NCBI RefSeq assembly: GCF_001180205.1 | Contig: NZ_CVSU01000021.1 | Span: 1-60,913, forward strand | Reading direction: 5' to 3' | DNA: 60,913 nucleotides | Origin: Candidatus Pelagibacter communis | Lineage (GTDB): Bacteria > Pseudomonadota > Alphaproteobacteria > Pelagibacterales > Pelagibacteraceae | Shown: positions 53,166 to 60,913 of the stretch, piece by piece | How positions within the stretch are numbered: position 1 is the stretch's first letter | Layout: every line of letters begins with the position of its first letter | Program-made: the position numbers and the translations under genes | Notes under the pieces: generated by a model | Told to the model about the DNA's origin: nothing | The model's input: the letters and a program-made list of their open reading frames with translations, nothing else | The model's database searches: none

Positions 53166-54172
53166 AATACTTTCCCCTTAAATATTCCCGAAGGTCGATA
53201 AATTAAAACAATTACTAGAATAGAAAACGAGACTGCAAACTTATAATCAGTAGATAGTAACTGAACCAAACTATTTGGCTCCATACTTTCTGGTAAAACA
53301 TACATAAAGAATTTTTTATATGCATAAGTGAGAAGTATTTCAGAAAAAGCAATTACATATCCGCCTAAAAAAGCTCCAAATGGATTTCCAATTCCTCCAA
53401 CAATTGCAGCAGCAAAAATAGGAAGCATATTATTAAAATAAGTAAATGGCTTAAAACTTTTATCTAAACCATACAAAGCTCCACCAATAGTTGCTAAGAT
53501 ACCAGCAATTACCCAAGTAACTAAAACTATTTTTTTGGGATCAATACCTGACAACAAAGCAAGATCTTCATTATCAGAATAAGCTTTCATACTTTTTCCA
53601 GTTTTAGTTCTATTTAAAAACCAAAATAATAAAGAAACTAAAACTATTGTTACAAAAATAGTTATTACTTGAGTTGATTTTAATGCAAGACCTTCATTTA
53701 AACCCGTCATCTCTTTAAATTCACGGGCTTTAATAATAAATTTTTCTCCATCAAAAAATCTTCTGTCACCAGGTCCAATTATAATTCTTACTACTGCTTG
53801 AGTTACAAACATTACACCAATACTTACCATTGCAAACTGAACTGGAGGGCTTTTCTGATGTCTATAATATTTGAATACAAATTTATCTATTAAAAGCATG
53901 TAAAGAATCATAAAAATAATTCCAAATGGGATAGCTAACAGAGCAGTAGGTAAAACACCTAAAGAAACACCTAAAGATTGAAAATACCATGTGAATAAGA
54001 TCGTAGCCATGGTTCCAAAAGACATCATGTCACCAGTTGCAAAATTAGCAAATCTTAAAATTCCATAGATAAGTGTTACGAATATTGCACCCAGTGCTAA
54101 CTGAGAACCATAAGTTAATGCAGGAATGAAAATATAATTTAATAAAAGAATTATTGCATTTACAAAATCCAT
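53162..54172 (-). CDS. livH: Branched-chain amino-acid-type ABC permease LivH
   Basis: A 336-residue permease: QLALGAIFVTLIYGILRFANFATGDMMSFGT at the N-terminus, TGKSMKAYSDNEDLALLSGIDPKKI (the cytoplasmic coupling signature) and PIFAAAIVGGIGNPFGAFLGGYVI. These are typical LivH patterns and length. It overlaps livM by four bases and starts one base after livF. Confidence 0.9.
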   Translation of the reverse strand: MDFVNAIILLLNYIFIPALTYGSQLALGAIFVTLIYGILRFANFATGDMMSFGTMATILFTWYFQSLGVSLGVLPTALLAIPFGIIFMILYMLLIDKFVFKYYRHQKSPPVQFAMVSIGVMFVTQAVVRIIIGPGDRRFFDGEKFIIKAREFKEMTGLNEGLALKSTQVITIFVTIVLVSLLFWFLNRTKTGKSMKAYSDNEDLALLSGIDPKKIVLVTWVIAGILATIGGALYGLDKSFKPFTYFNNMLPIFAAAIVGGIGNPFGAFLGGYVIAFSEILLTYAYKKFFMYVLPESMEPNSLVQLLSTDYKFAVSFSILVIVLIYRPSGIFKGKVL

Positions 54173-54173
54173 A

Positions 54174-54881
54174 TTACCCTCCTAAAAAAGAACTTCTTAC
54201 TCTTGGATCGTCTAATAATTCTTTTCCAGTTCCTGAATAACGATTTTCTCCAGTAACCAGAACGTAACCTCTATCTGAAATGCTTAAGGCTTGTTTTGCA
54301 TTTTGTTCTACCATTAAGATAGCAACGTTTGTTCTTTTTACTTTTACAATATGATCAAATAATTCGTCCATCACAATTGGTGATACACCAGCAGTTGGCT
54401 CGTCTAACATTAAAACAGTAGGTTTAATCATTAAAGCTCGACCTAGAGCAACTTGTTGTCTTTGACCTCCAGAAAGTTCACCGACCATCTGATTTCTTTT
54501 CTCTCTTAAAATCGGAAATAATTCATAAATTTCTTCAATTATATTTTTGATTTCATCCTCAACAAGAAATGCACCTATTTCTAAATTTTCTTCAACAGTC
54601 ATTCCTGCAAAAACATTTTTAGTCTGTGGAACAAAAGAAATACCTTGTTTAACTCTATCTTGAGGAGATAATTTTGAAATATCCTTACCATCAATCTTTA
54701 CTGATCCAGATTTTAAATTAAGCAATCCTAACATTGCTTTCATAGCAGTTGATTTACCAGCTCCATTAGGACCTAAAATAGAAACTATTTCACCCTTATT
54801 TACATTCACTGAACAAGAACTAATAATGTCAGGACCATTACCATAACCACCTGTCATTTCTATTCCTTCAAAATATGCCAT
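54174..54881 (-). CDS. livF: Branched-chain amino-acid-type ABC ATPase LivF
   Basis: A 235-residue ATPase of the LivF type: GPNGAGKSTAMKAMLG, SFVPQTKNVFAGMTVEENL, LSGGQRQQVALGRAL, LMLDEPTAGVSP and LMVEQNAKQAL, ending RSSFLGG. The C-terminal LGG end is the LivF hallmark. It abuts the DUF2306-like gene (TAAATG). Confidence 0.92.
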   Translation of the reverse strand: MAYFEGIEMTGGYGNGPDIISSCSVNVNKGEIVSILGPNGAGKSTAMKAMLGLLNLKSGSVKIDGKDISKLSPQDRVKQGISFVPQTKNVFAGMTVEENLEIGAFLVEDEIKNIIEEIYELFPILREKRNQMVGELSGGQRQQVALGRALMIKPTVLMLDEPTAGVSPIVMDELFDHIVKVKRTNVAILMVEQNAKQALSISDRGYVLVTGENRYSGTGKELLDDPRVRSSFLGG

Positions 54882-55244
54882 TTAAAATAATCCTATTAAA
54901 TTTGGTAAATATCTTCCTGGTAATAAAGTAAAAATACCCGCAACTATTAATCCTATAAAGTTTCCAACCATTAATATTTTATGCAAAAATATTTTTTTTA
55001 TTCTAATAAAGTAAACTGCAAGAGACAAAGAGATCAATGTCCATAAGCTTAAAATGTGTATCCAGCTATAATTTCCATCATTAAGTTCTTTGATCCAATA
55101 GGAAGAAATAGCAACATAAAACATAAGCAATACCCAAATCCAACCTATAACTTTATGTTTATTATCCCCTTTTTTTGCAATTAAGTTCCTTATTCCAAAA
55201 CCAACTGCAAATAAAGCAAAAATTATGTGAGAAGCGATTGTCAT
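54882..55244 (-). CDS. DUF2306-like four-helix membrane protein
   Basis: A 120-residue protein with four hydrophobic helices (TIASHIIFALFAVGFG; VIGWIWVLLMFYVAISSYWI; ILSLWTLISLSLAVYFI; ILMVGNFIGLIVAGIFTLLPGRYL). His residues near the first and third helices and RKHKVIGW-like loop resemble the DUF2306 family, sometimes linked to haem. It is inserted between livG and livF with gaps of two and zero bases, an unusual place for it. Role in transport is unproven. Confidence 0.7.
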   Translation of the reverse strand: MTIASHIIFALFAVGFGIRNLIAKKGDNKHKVIGWIWVLLMFYVAISSYWIKELNDGNYSWIHILSLWTLISLSLAVYFIRIKKIFLHKILMVGNFIGLIVAGIFTLLPGRYLPNLIGLF

Positions 55245-55246
55245 AA

Positions 55247-56032
55247 TTAATTTTCTTTTAGTTTCGATCCTCTTCCTAAGTAACTTTCAATTACTTTCTC
55301 ATCTTTTTTTGCCTCTTCGACACTTCCCTCAAATAAAACTGATCCTTCAGCCATTACAATTACTGGATCACATAATCTTCCAATAAAATCCATATCGTGT
55401 TCAATCATACAAAAAGTATAACCTTTTTCTTTATTTAACTTTTCTATCGCAGTTCCAAGATCTTTTAACAAAGTTCTGTTAACTCCAGCCCCTACTTCAT
55501 CTAATAGTACTAATTTTGCATCAACCATCATGGTTCTTCCAAGTTCTAATAATTTCTTTTGACCGCCTGAAAGATTTCCAGCAAGTTCATTAGATAAATG
55601 TCCTAGATTTAAAAATTCAACAACTTCTTTTGCTTTTTCTTTAACCACAGCTTCTTCTTGTGCAACTAAACCTGGTTTAAATAATGCAGTCATTATTTTT
55701 TCACCAGATTGATTTCCAGGAACCATCATTAAATTTTCTAAAACAGATAAATTTGAAAATTCGTGTGCAATTTGAAATGTTCTTAACAACCCTTTAGAAA
55801 ATAACTCATATGATGGAACATCTGTAATGTTTTCATCATCGAAAACAACATTGCCACCAGAGGACTTTAAGTTTCCAGCAATTAAATTAAATAAAGTTGT
55901 TTTACCAGATCCATTTGGTCCAATAATACCTGTGATTGTTCCTCTTTTAACTTTTATTGAACAATCTGAAACTGCAGCTAATCCACCAAAATATTTACTT
56001 AAATTATTAATCTCTAAAATATTGTTGGACAT
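55247..56032 (-). CDS. livG: Branched-chain amino-acid-type ABC ATPase LivG
   Basis: A 261-residue ATPase of the LivG type: GPNGSGKTTLFNLIAG, LLRTFQIAHEFSNLSVLENLMMVPG, LSGGQKKLLELGRTMM, LVLLDEVGAGVN and MIEHDMDFIGRLCDPVIVMAEG, ending ESYLGRG. It is five bases after proC in the leftward transcript. Confidence 0.92.
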   Translation of the reverse strand: MSNNILEINNLSKYFGGLAAVSDCSIKVKRGTITGIIGPNGSGKTTLFNLIAGNLKSSGGNVVFDDENITDVPSYELFSKGLLRTFQIAHEFSNLSVLENLMMVPGNQSGEKIMTALFKPGLVAQEEAVVKEKAKEVVEFLNLGHLSNELAGNLSGGQKKLLELGRTMMVDAKLVLLDEVGAGVNRTLLKDLGTAIEKLNKEKGYTFCMIEHDMDFIGRLCDPVIVMAEGSVLFEGSVEEAKKDEKVIESYLGRGSKLKEN

Positions 56033-56037
56033 TTGAT

Positions 56038-56805
56038 TTATTTGTTTAGTCTTCTATGAATACTATTTAAAGTTTTTTCTAGAGATTTATAAAAACCTGC
56101 TTTGGTTAATTCTTTCACACCTTGTTCATTTAACCCTTTTGGCGTTTGAGATTCTTTTACTAAATTCTTTAAATTTTCTTTTGAATTTACTACAGCATCT
56201 TCAGATAAAGCTAAAAATAAAGAAGTAATATATTTTTGAGCATTATTTCTTTTTACCCCTCTTTTTACCAACCAATCAGTCATTACTCTCAACATCTCAT
56301 AAAAAGGCGCCATCATGCCAGAAGTTGACCAAAAATTTATAGAAGATTTTTCATTTTTAATTTCTACAGTTGTGCCCAAGTTATTGAAAAACGCTTTAAC
56401 TTTTGAATTAGGTGGACAAATAGGTACAGGACCTTTCTTTAATGAAATTGGAGGTAGAGGTATTGCTCTTACAATTTTTGCTTTTACTTTAATTGCTTTC
56501 TTTAATTGAGATAAGGTAATTGTTGAAATAAAACTAACAACTGTTTGGGTCGATTTAAATTTTAAATCTTTAATAATTTTTTCACCAACAGTAGGTGTAA
56601 CAGATAAAAACACCCAATTAGACTGATCTATAATTTGCTGATTATCCTTGGCAATAACTATTTTTTTAAACTTTCTTTTTAACCCAAGAGCTATTTTTTT
56701 ATTTCTTGGAGAAATAATAATTTTCTTATAGTAAATTTTTGATTTACATATTCCAGTAATCACTGAAGCTGCAATTTTTCCAGTACCAATAAAACCTAAA
56801 TTCAT
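56038..56805 (-). CDS. proC: Pyrroline-5-carboxylate reductase family protein
   Basis: A 255-residue NAD(P)-dependent reductase of the ProC fold: MNLGFIGTGKIAASVITGIC, VFLSVTPTVGEKII, AKIVRAIPLPPISLKKGP, and the C-terminal dimer domain SQTPKGLNEQGVKELTKAGF. ProC proteins make proline from pyrroline-5-carboxylate. The substrate-binding segment (TSGMMAPFYEML) differs from the usual ALSGSGPAY, so another imino/cyclic substrate is possible. It lies between a CsiD-like dioxygenase and livG. Confidence 0.78.
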   Translation of the reverse strand: MNLGFIGTGKIAASVITGICKSKIYYKKIIISPRNKKIALGLKRKFKKIVIAKDNQQIIDQSNWVFLSVTPTVGEKIIKDLKFKSTQTVVSFISTITLSQLKKAIKVKAKIVRAIPLPPISLKKGPVPICPPNSKVKAFFNNLGTTVEIKNEKSSINFWSTSGMMAPFYEMLRVMTDWLVKRGVKRNNAQKYITSLFLALSEDAVVNSKENLKNLVKESQTPKGLNEQGVKELTKAGFYKSLEKTLNSIHRRLNK

Positions 56806-56837
56806 AATTTTGGATACTTTATATTGATTATATTGAA

Positions 56838-57749
56838 TTAATTAACAAAAAAAGAACCTCTAATTCTTAGTAATTCTCTGCTTAATTCCTTGTTTTCTTT
56901 GAAGGGTTTTCTTCCATGAAGCCAGAAATAATTATTTGCAATCACAGAGAATCCAACAGGTAATTTTGTAATTATTTTATTTTTACTTTCCTCTAATCCA
57001 TCAGATAATCTTTGTAAAAAATTTCCTTGATCCATATTTTGAGGTTCTGGAAATTGATCTATATAAGATATCGTTGGTCTTCCCTCTTTATCAGTTGAAA
57101 AAACTGGGTGCTCTACCTTGTAATCAATATTTTTACTTTTTGGTGACCCCCAAACAAAATTTTGTCTCCCAACTGGATCATTGTATAAATCATCACAATG
57201 TTCCCAGTCATCAAGGTGTAACATAGCTGTTTCACCACCTTCAACATTTTGCTCATCAATTTTTGTCATAATTAACCAATCAGTTATATCTTTCACATAT
57301 GTCCCATCTGTATGAAGATCCATATTCCTATAAGCCTTTCTTAAATAAGAGTCGCTACTATCTTCATGTTTAACATGAAAACGAGCATAATATTTTCCTG
57401 CCATCGCATCATGATTAGGTACACCTATTAGATGAGCTATTGCGGTTGATAACTTAACTAAAAATGTATCATTAATTTTTGCAATTATATTTTTTGGTCC
57501 AATAACAAAACAACCTGTAGATCTATCTCTAATAATTGAGTTCATTAATTCGCTTAACTTATTATTTGTTAAATCATCTAAACTTTTAGCTAAAGTAAAT
57601 CTTGTAAATGGTTTTAGCTCTAATGCTGTTAAATCAAATTTATTAAAAGGGAAAATTAATTTATCTATTATATCATTTTCTAAACTAAGTTTTATAATCC
57701 TATTTGATTTATCGTGTTTTTGAATGTCTATGCCAGTAATTTTTTGCAT
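56838..57749 (-). CDS. glaH: CsiD/GlaH family glutarate 2-hydroxylase
   Basis: A 303-residue Fe(II)/2-oxoglutarate dioxygenase of the CsiD type. HxD ligands lie in DLHTDGTYVKDITDWLIMTK, followed by the family segment QNVEGGETAMLHLDDWEHC, and the distal His in NYFWLHGRKPF with the 2OG Arg in LLRIRGSF. E. coli CsiD/GlaH hydroxylates glutarate to L-2-hydroxyglutarate in lysine catabolism. The usual partner L-2-hydroxyglutarate oxidase (LhgO) is not in the window. Here it sits in a transporter operon. Confidence 0.85.
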   Translation of the reverse strand: MQKITGIDIQKHDKSNRIIKLSLENDIIDKLIFPFNKFDLTALELKPFTRFTLAKSLDDLTNNKLSELMNSIIRDRSTGCFVIGPKNIIAKINDTFLVKLSTAIAHLIGVPNHDAMAGKYYARFHVKHEDSSDSYLRKAYRNMDLHTDGTYVKDITDWLIMTKIDEQNVEGGETAMLHLDDWEHCDDLYNDPVGRQNFVWGSPKSKNIDYKVEHPVFSTDKEGRPTISYIDQFPEPQNMDQGNFLQRLSDGLEESKNKIITKLPVGFSVIANNYFWLHGRKPFKENKELSRELLRIRGSFFVN

Positions 57750-57788
57750 TCTAAATTTTATTTTACCTTATTTTATAAATCAATTTAA

Positions 57789-58112
57789 TCAGATATAATT
57801 GTTAATTATTGCCATACAAATAGCTGAGAAAATTGTTGGATAAACAAAGTTTTTCTTAGAAATAAAAAAAACAAACAAGGACAAAAACACAACAATTGAC
57901 CTACTGTAATAACTAGCATCTACCAAAACACCAGCAGGAAAAATTATAGTTCTAGCTATAAGTGCAGCTAAAGTTGCATAGGCTAAACAATTAAACCACT
58001 TAAAAAGCTTAGAAGTTTCTTTTATACCCTCAGATGTTAGAGCGCCCAAAAATCTAGACAAAAATGTTGCTAAAGACGTAACAAGAATTGCGTAAACAAT
58101 ATTAGCTGACAC
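57789..58112 (-). CDS. azlD: AzlD-type subunit of branched-chain amino acid exporter
   Basis: A 107-residue membrane protein with four hydrophobic segments and the AzlD pattern VTSLATFLSRFLGALTS near the N-terminus and FNCLAYATLAALIARTIIFPAG. It overlaps azlC by 11 bases, as expected for the two-part exporter. Confidence 0.85.
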   Translation of the reverse strand: MSANIVYAILVTSLATFLSRFLGALTSEGIKETSKLFKWFNCLAYATLAALIARTIIFPAGVLVDASYYSRSIVVFLSLFVFFISKKNFVYPTIFSAICMAIINNYI

Positions 58113-58806
58113 TGTTCTCTCCTACTAGATAAGCTAAGGTTCCACCAATTATACCTGCTATCAAAATTGACCACTCAGGTGAAAATAAATAAATAATTGG
58201 TCCCAATATTGTTCCAAGCAAAACAGACAGCGTAACCGGAATAGTTTTAGACGCACCAATCATCATACATAGAAAATAAACTGGATTAAGAATTGCTAAA
58301 CCCAACATCATATCTTTATTCATGTACTCTGAAAAATAAAAACCTATAAATGTTCCAATAACAGATACACTTACTGTTGCGCTTCCAATACCAATCCAAT
58401 AATCAATTCTATGTTTCTTTGGAATGTTTTTATAATTGCTTTTCATTATTAACCATGCGGAAATAGCAATGAAATGACATGAAAAATAATACTTCCACTT
58501 AGGTTGACTTCTATGCATCATTAACGGAAATAAAGATACAGCCATAGGATAAAGTCTTGCATTAACAATCCATACCGCCAAAAAAATATTTAACAAAGAT
58601 GCTCCAATTAACATAGACTCAGCCATTACTAGTGAGCCTGGTAAAGCATAAGTTAAAACAGTTGAAAAAATACTTTCCTGAATATTAAAACCTAAATTTT
58701 TAAATAATGCTCCAATAGCTATAAAACAACAAGTAAGAGCAATAGCTGGACTATCATGAGTAAATATAGATCTATATCCTTTAAAGAAAAAATTTTTTTT
58801 AATCAT
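58102..58806 (-). CDS. azlC: AzlC-type subunit of branched-chain amino acid exporter
   Basis: A 234-residue membrane protein of the AzlC family: YALPGSLVMAESMLIGASLLNIFLAVWIVNARLYPMAVSLFP is the family signature. With AzlD it exports branched-chain or related amino acids. It overlaps livF by one base (TAATG), so an exporter is translated from the same message as an importer of the same amino-acid class. Confidence 0.87.
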   Translation of the reverse strand: MIKKNFFFKGYRSIFTHDSPAIALTCCFIAIGALFKNLGFNIQESIFSTVLTYALPGSLVMAESMLIGASLLNIFLAVWIVNARLYPMAVSLFPLMMHRSQPKWKYYFSCHFIAISAWLIMKSNYKNIPKKHRIDYWIGIGSATVSVSVIGTFIGFYFSEYMNKDMMLGLAILNPVYFLCMMIGASKTIPVTLSVLLGTILGPIIYLFSPEWSILIAGIIGGTLAYLVGENSVS

Positions 58807-59591
58807 TATCCACCTAGGAACAGTCTACCAACATCAGGATTTTGGAGTAAATCGTCTCCTTTACCTGCAATTGCAGTTTGCCCAGATACCAAAACGTATC
58901 CAATATCTGCAAACTCTAATCCTTTTTTGGCATTTTGCTCAACTAGAATGATTGTTTTTTTTTCATTTTGCTGAAGATCTCTTAGTATTTCAAAAACCAT
59001 CTCAATATATCTGGGTTCAAGTCCAATTGACGGTTCGTCTACTAAAAGCACTGAAGGTTTCATTACTAATGCTCTAGATATTTCTAGCAATCTTCTCTCC
59101 CCACCAGATAAAACTTTTGCTGGTTGGTTTCTTCTATTTCTTAACCTTTCATACTTTTCAAAAATTCTTTCAGCCTCTTCATATGACTCATCTGTTTTTT
59201 CTTTTATATATCCTCCCATTAATAGGTTTTCTTCTACTGTCATATCTGGAAATACAGAGTTATCTTGCAATATATAAGCTATACCAACTGACTTTAACTT
59301 TTCTGCTGGGGTAAGATTTGTAATTTCTTTTCCTTCAAGTTCAATTTGACCAGAAAAAATATTTGTAAAACCATATATTGAATGAAGAATTGTAGATTTA
59401 CCTGCACCATTAGGTCCAATTAAACATAAAGACTGAGCTTTATTTACGAATAAATCAAAGTTATGTAAAATTTCCATTTTTCCATAACCTGCGTTTAAAT
59501 TTTTAATAGTTAAATGAACTTCGTTTGGAGATAATTTTTTTAAATCATCTGGTGTCGGAGCTTTTCCTAATACTTCATATTGGTTAGACAT
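58806..59591 (-). CDS. livF: Branched-chain amino-acid-type ABC ATPase LivF (second set)
   Basis: A 261-residue LivF-type ATPase: GPNGAGKSTILHSIYG, AYILQDNSVFPDMTVEENLLMGG, LSGGERRLLEISRAL, LLVDEPSIGLEP and ILVEQNAKKGL, ending GRLFLGG. An N-terminal extension of ~25 residues precedes the ABC domain. TAATG overlaps couple it to livG upstream and azlC downstream. Confidence 0.9.
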   Translation of the reverse strand: MSNQYEVLGKAPTPDDLKKLSPNEVHLTIKNLNAGYGKMEILHNFDLFVNKAQSLCLIGPNGAGKSTILHSIYGFTNIFSGQIELEGKEITNLTPAEKLKSVGIAYILQDNSVFPDMTVEENLLMGGYIKEKTDESYEEAERIFEKYERLRNRRNQPAKVLSGGERRLLEISRALVMKPSVLLVDEPSIGLEPRYIEMVFEILRDLQQNEKKTIILVEQNAKKGLEFADIGYVLVSGQTAIAGKGDDLLQNPDVGRLFLGG

Positions 59592-60331
59592 TATTGAGCT
59601 CCTAAATACGCGTCAATGACACGTTTATCATTTTTAATTTCATCTGGCGATCCATTGGCTAACATTTTACCATGAGCTAAACAAAAAATATTCTCAGCTA
59701 ATTGCATAATAACTCTCATGTTGTGCTCAATAACTAAAAGAGTTATTCCAAAATCTTGGTTAACTTTAATTAATCTATCAATAATACCATTTATTAGTGT
59801 TGGATTAATCCCAGCTGTAGGCTCGTCTAGTAATAGCATCTCTGGTTCATTCATTAATGCCATAGCAAGCTCCAGTAATTTTTGTTGACCAAAAGATAAA
59901 TCTCCAGCTCTTAGCTTTCTTTTTTGATATAATCCCACAAAATTTAATAAATTTTCAGCTTTATCTGTTAGTTCTTTTGGGATCTTTGAAAATATTTTCA
60001 TTAGATCTGCGTCACTACCTTTATGACTAATAAGCATATTTTCTATACAATTAAGCTTTCCATAAATTCTTGTTTGCTGAAAAGTTCTCAATAATCCTAA
60101 CTTAGCAATTACAGGGACTGGTAACTCAGAAACTTCTTTTCCATTAAATTTAATAGATCCATTATCGATTGGGTAAGTTCCTACAATCGAATTAAATAAT
60201 GTAGTTTTTCCTGAACCATTTGGTCCAATCAATCCAACTATCTTCCCTTTTTCAACATTCATTGAAATGTCAACGTTAGCTTTAACACCACCAAAAGATT
60301 TACTTACATTGCTAACTTCTAAAATACTCAT
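59591..60331 (-). CDS. livG: Branched-chain amino-acid-type ABC ATPase LivG (second set)
   Basis: A 246-residue LivG-type ATPase: GPNGSGKTTLFNSIVG, LLRTFQQTRIYGKLNCIENMLISH, LSFGQQKLLELAMALM, LLLDEPTAGINP and VIEHNMRVIMQLAENIFCLAHG, ending DAYLGAQ. The signature reads LSFGQQ rather than LSGGQQ, as in many LivG proteins. It overlaps livM by four bases. Confidence 0.9.
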   Translation of the reverse strand: MSILEVSNVSKSFGGVKANVDISMNVEKGKIVGLIGPNGSGKTTLFNSIVGTYPIDNGSIKFNGKEVSELPVPVIAKLGLLRTFQQTRIYGKLNCIENMLISHKGSDADLMKIFSKIPKELTDKAENLLNFVGLYQKRKLRAGDLSFGQQKLLELAMALMNEPEMLLLDEPTAGINPTLINGIIDRLIKVNQDFGITLLVIEHNMRVIMQLAENIFCLAHGKMLANGSPDEIKNDKRVIDAYLGAQ

Positions 60332-60913
60332 TTAAGTTCTACCTGTGCTTTACGATCTTTTTCATCAACCACTTCACCAAATCGCTCTGGATATTTTTCT
60401 CTAAGCCATCCCATAATTCCTTCTGGAAAATAAATCACAATCACAACAATCAAAACTCCTAGAGCAACATACTGCCAACCCAAAAAGAATGTCCAAAAAC
60501 CTTCTTTAAAAATATGAAATATAGTTGCACCAATAATTGGGCCCCAAAGAGTTCCTTTACCACCAAGTATTGCCATCAATACCATGAATACTCCCATTTC
60601 TCTTCCATCAAATGCAACATCTGTTGAATCGATGTATCCAACCAAGCCACCCATTATTCCTCCTGCCAATCCACAAAAGAAAGCTGAGATCATCCAACCA
60701 ATAATTTTATACTTCATTGTTTCAATACCCATTGCTTCAGCTTTATCCTCATTATCTCTAATAGCGTTAAGTATTAATTTAAATCTTGTAGAATAGATTG
60801 AACGAACCACAACGAATGTGAGCACTAATGTGAAGAAGCTTAAGAAATAGAAAAACTCCCCCCCTTGCTTCTAAGCTACCGACATTTGGAAAAGGTGGTG
60901 TAGTAAAGCCTTG
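60328..60913 (-). pseudogene. livM: LivM-type permease (second set), cut by the window edge and apparently frameshifted
   Basis: The readable C-terminal ~165 residues carry the LivM signature (NAIRDNEDKAEAMGIETM; GGKGTLWGPIIGATIFHIF) and overlap livG by four bases. Upstream, this frame hits a TAG at 60871-60873. The +1 neighbour frame from 60913 to the C7 run at 60858-60864 (G7 on the coding strand) reads a matching start of the domain, GFTTPPFPNVGSLEAR, then would join GEFFYFLSFFTLVLTF if one G were missing. So the gene is one LivM permease interrupted by a one-base homopolymer indel, real or a sequencing error. The GTG at 60825 is not a credible start. Confidence 0.75.

Noticed and set aside
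60328..60825. A complete 165-residue permease starting at GTG 60825
   Set aside because: LivM proteins are about twice as long, and upstream sequence in the neighbouring frame continues the same family.
1..60913. tRNA, rRNA, CRISPR and mobile elements
   Set aside because: No T-arm-like GGTTCGAATCC or GGTTCAAATCC sequence in the gaps, no regularly spaced repeats, and no transposase or integrase motifs were seen.

Overview
The window looks like a piece of a Pelagibacterales (SAR11, Candidatus Pelagibacter-type) alphaproteobacterial chromosome. The evidence is the strong A+T bias, the very short or overlapping gene junctions, and the gene content: TMAO/methylamine genes, many amino-acid and osmolyte ABC transporters, and Fe(II)/2-oxoglutarate dioxygenases. 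I found no rRNA, tRNA, CRISPR array, prophage or insertion sequence. Coding density is close to complete, and no gene-free stretch exceeds about 230 bases. Assignments come from reading motifs and gene order, not from database searches.

Layout. 1-15093 (+): a methylated-amine and nitrogen region. It holds a 5'-truncated TMAO demethylase (tdm), a small winged-helix-like protein, a sarcosine-oxidase-type FAD enzyme, a glutamine-synthetase-family ligase, three glutamate-synthase-like subunits (glxB/C/D, equal to N-methylglutamate synthase mgsABC) and a basic hypothetical. After a terminator come an Amt transporter with a small membrane protein, a second terminator, a 49-codon membrane ORF, a type III glutamine synthetase, diaminopropionate ammonia-lyase and a photolyase. 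15102-22559 (-): an eight-gene housekeeping run (csaA-like, lysE-like, acnA, a TPR anchor, bamB-like, cupin, zapE, yjbQ). 22584-29816: argE, an agmatinase/aldehyde dehydrogenase pair, an exported HExxH protein with a cyclophilin, and a fused beta-oxidation enzyme.

29853-36334 (-): a polyamine/opine-type ABC transporter followed upstream by an ectoine-hydrolase-like M24 protein and a EutA-like isomerase. 36394-43135: an exporter, a beta-hydroxyacid dehydrogenase, an aldehyde dehydrogenase, a gamma-butyrobetaine-hydroxylase-like dioxygenase, a class II aldolase, a ProV-like ATPase without partners and a hotdog thioesterase. This suggests catabolism of quaternary-amine or amino-acid-like osmolytes.

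43176-50515 (+): a second exporter and a 2OG oxygenase, then a compact module of luciferase-like monooxygenase, AA_synth-family protein, alpha/beta hydrolase and aldehyde dehydrogenase, followed by an amino-acid-type binding protein. 50532-60913 (-, transcribed leftward): two branched-chain-type (HAAT/Liv) transporter sets with AzlCD exporter genes, a CsiD/GlaH dioxygenase, proC, a DUF2306-like membrane protein, an MFS transporter and a 23-codon ORF. The rightmost gene, livM, is cut by the window edge and appears frameshifted at a run of seven C.

The best candidate for an undescribed system is the monooxygenase/AA_synth/hydrolase/ALDH module with its adjacent transporter. Next is the split osmolyte-catabolic neighbourhood at 32-43 kb.
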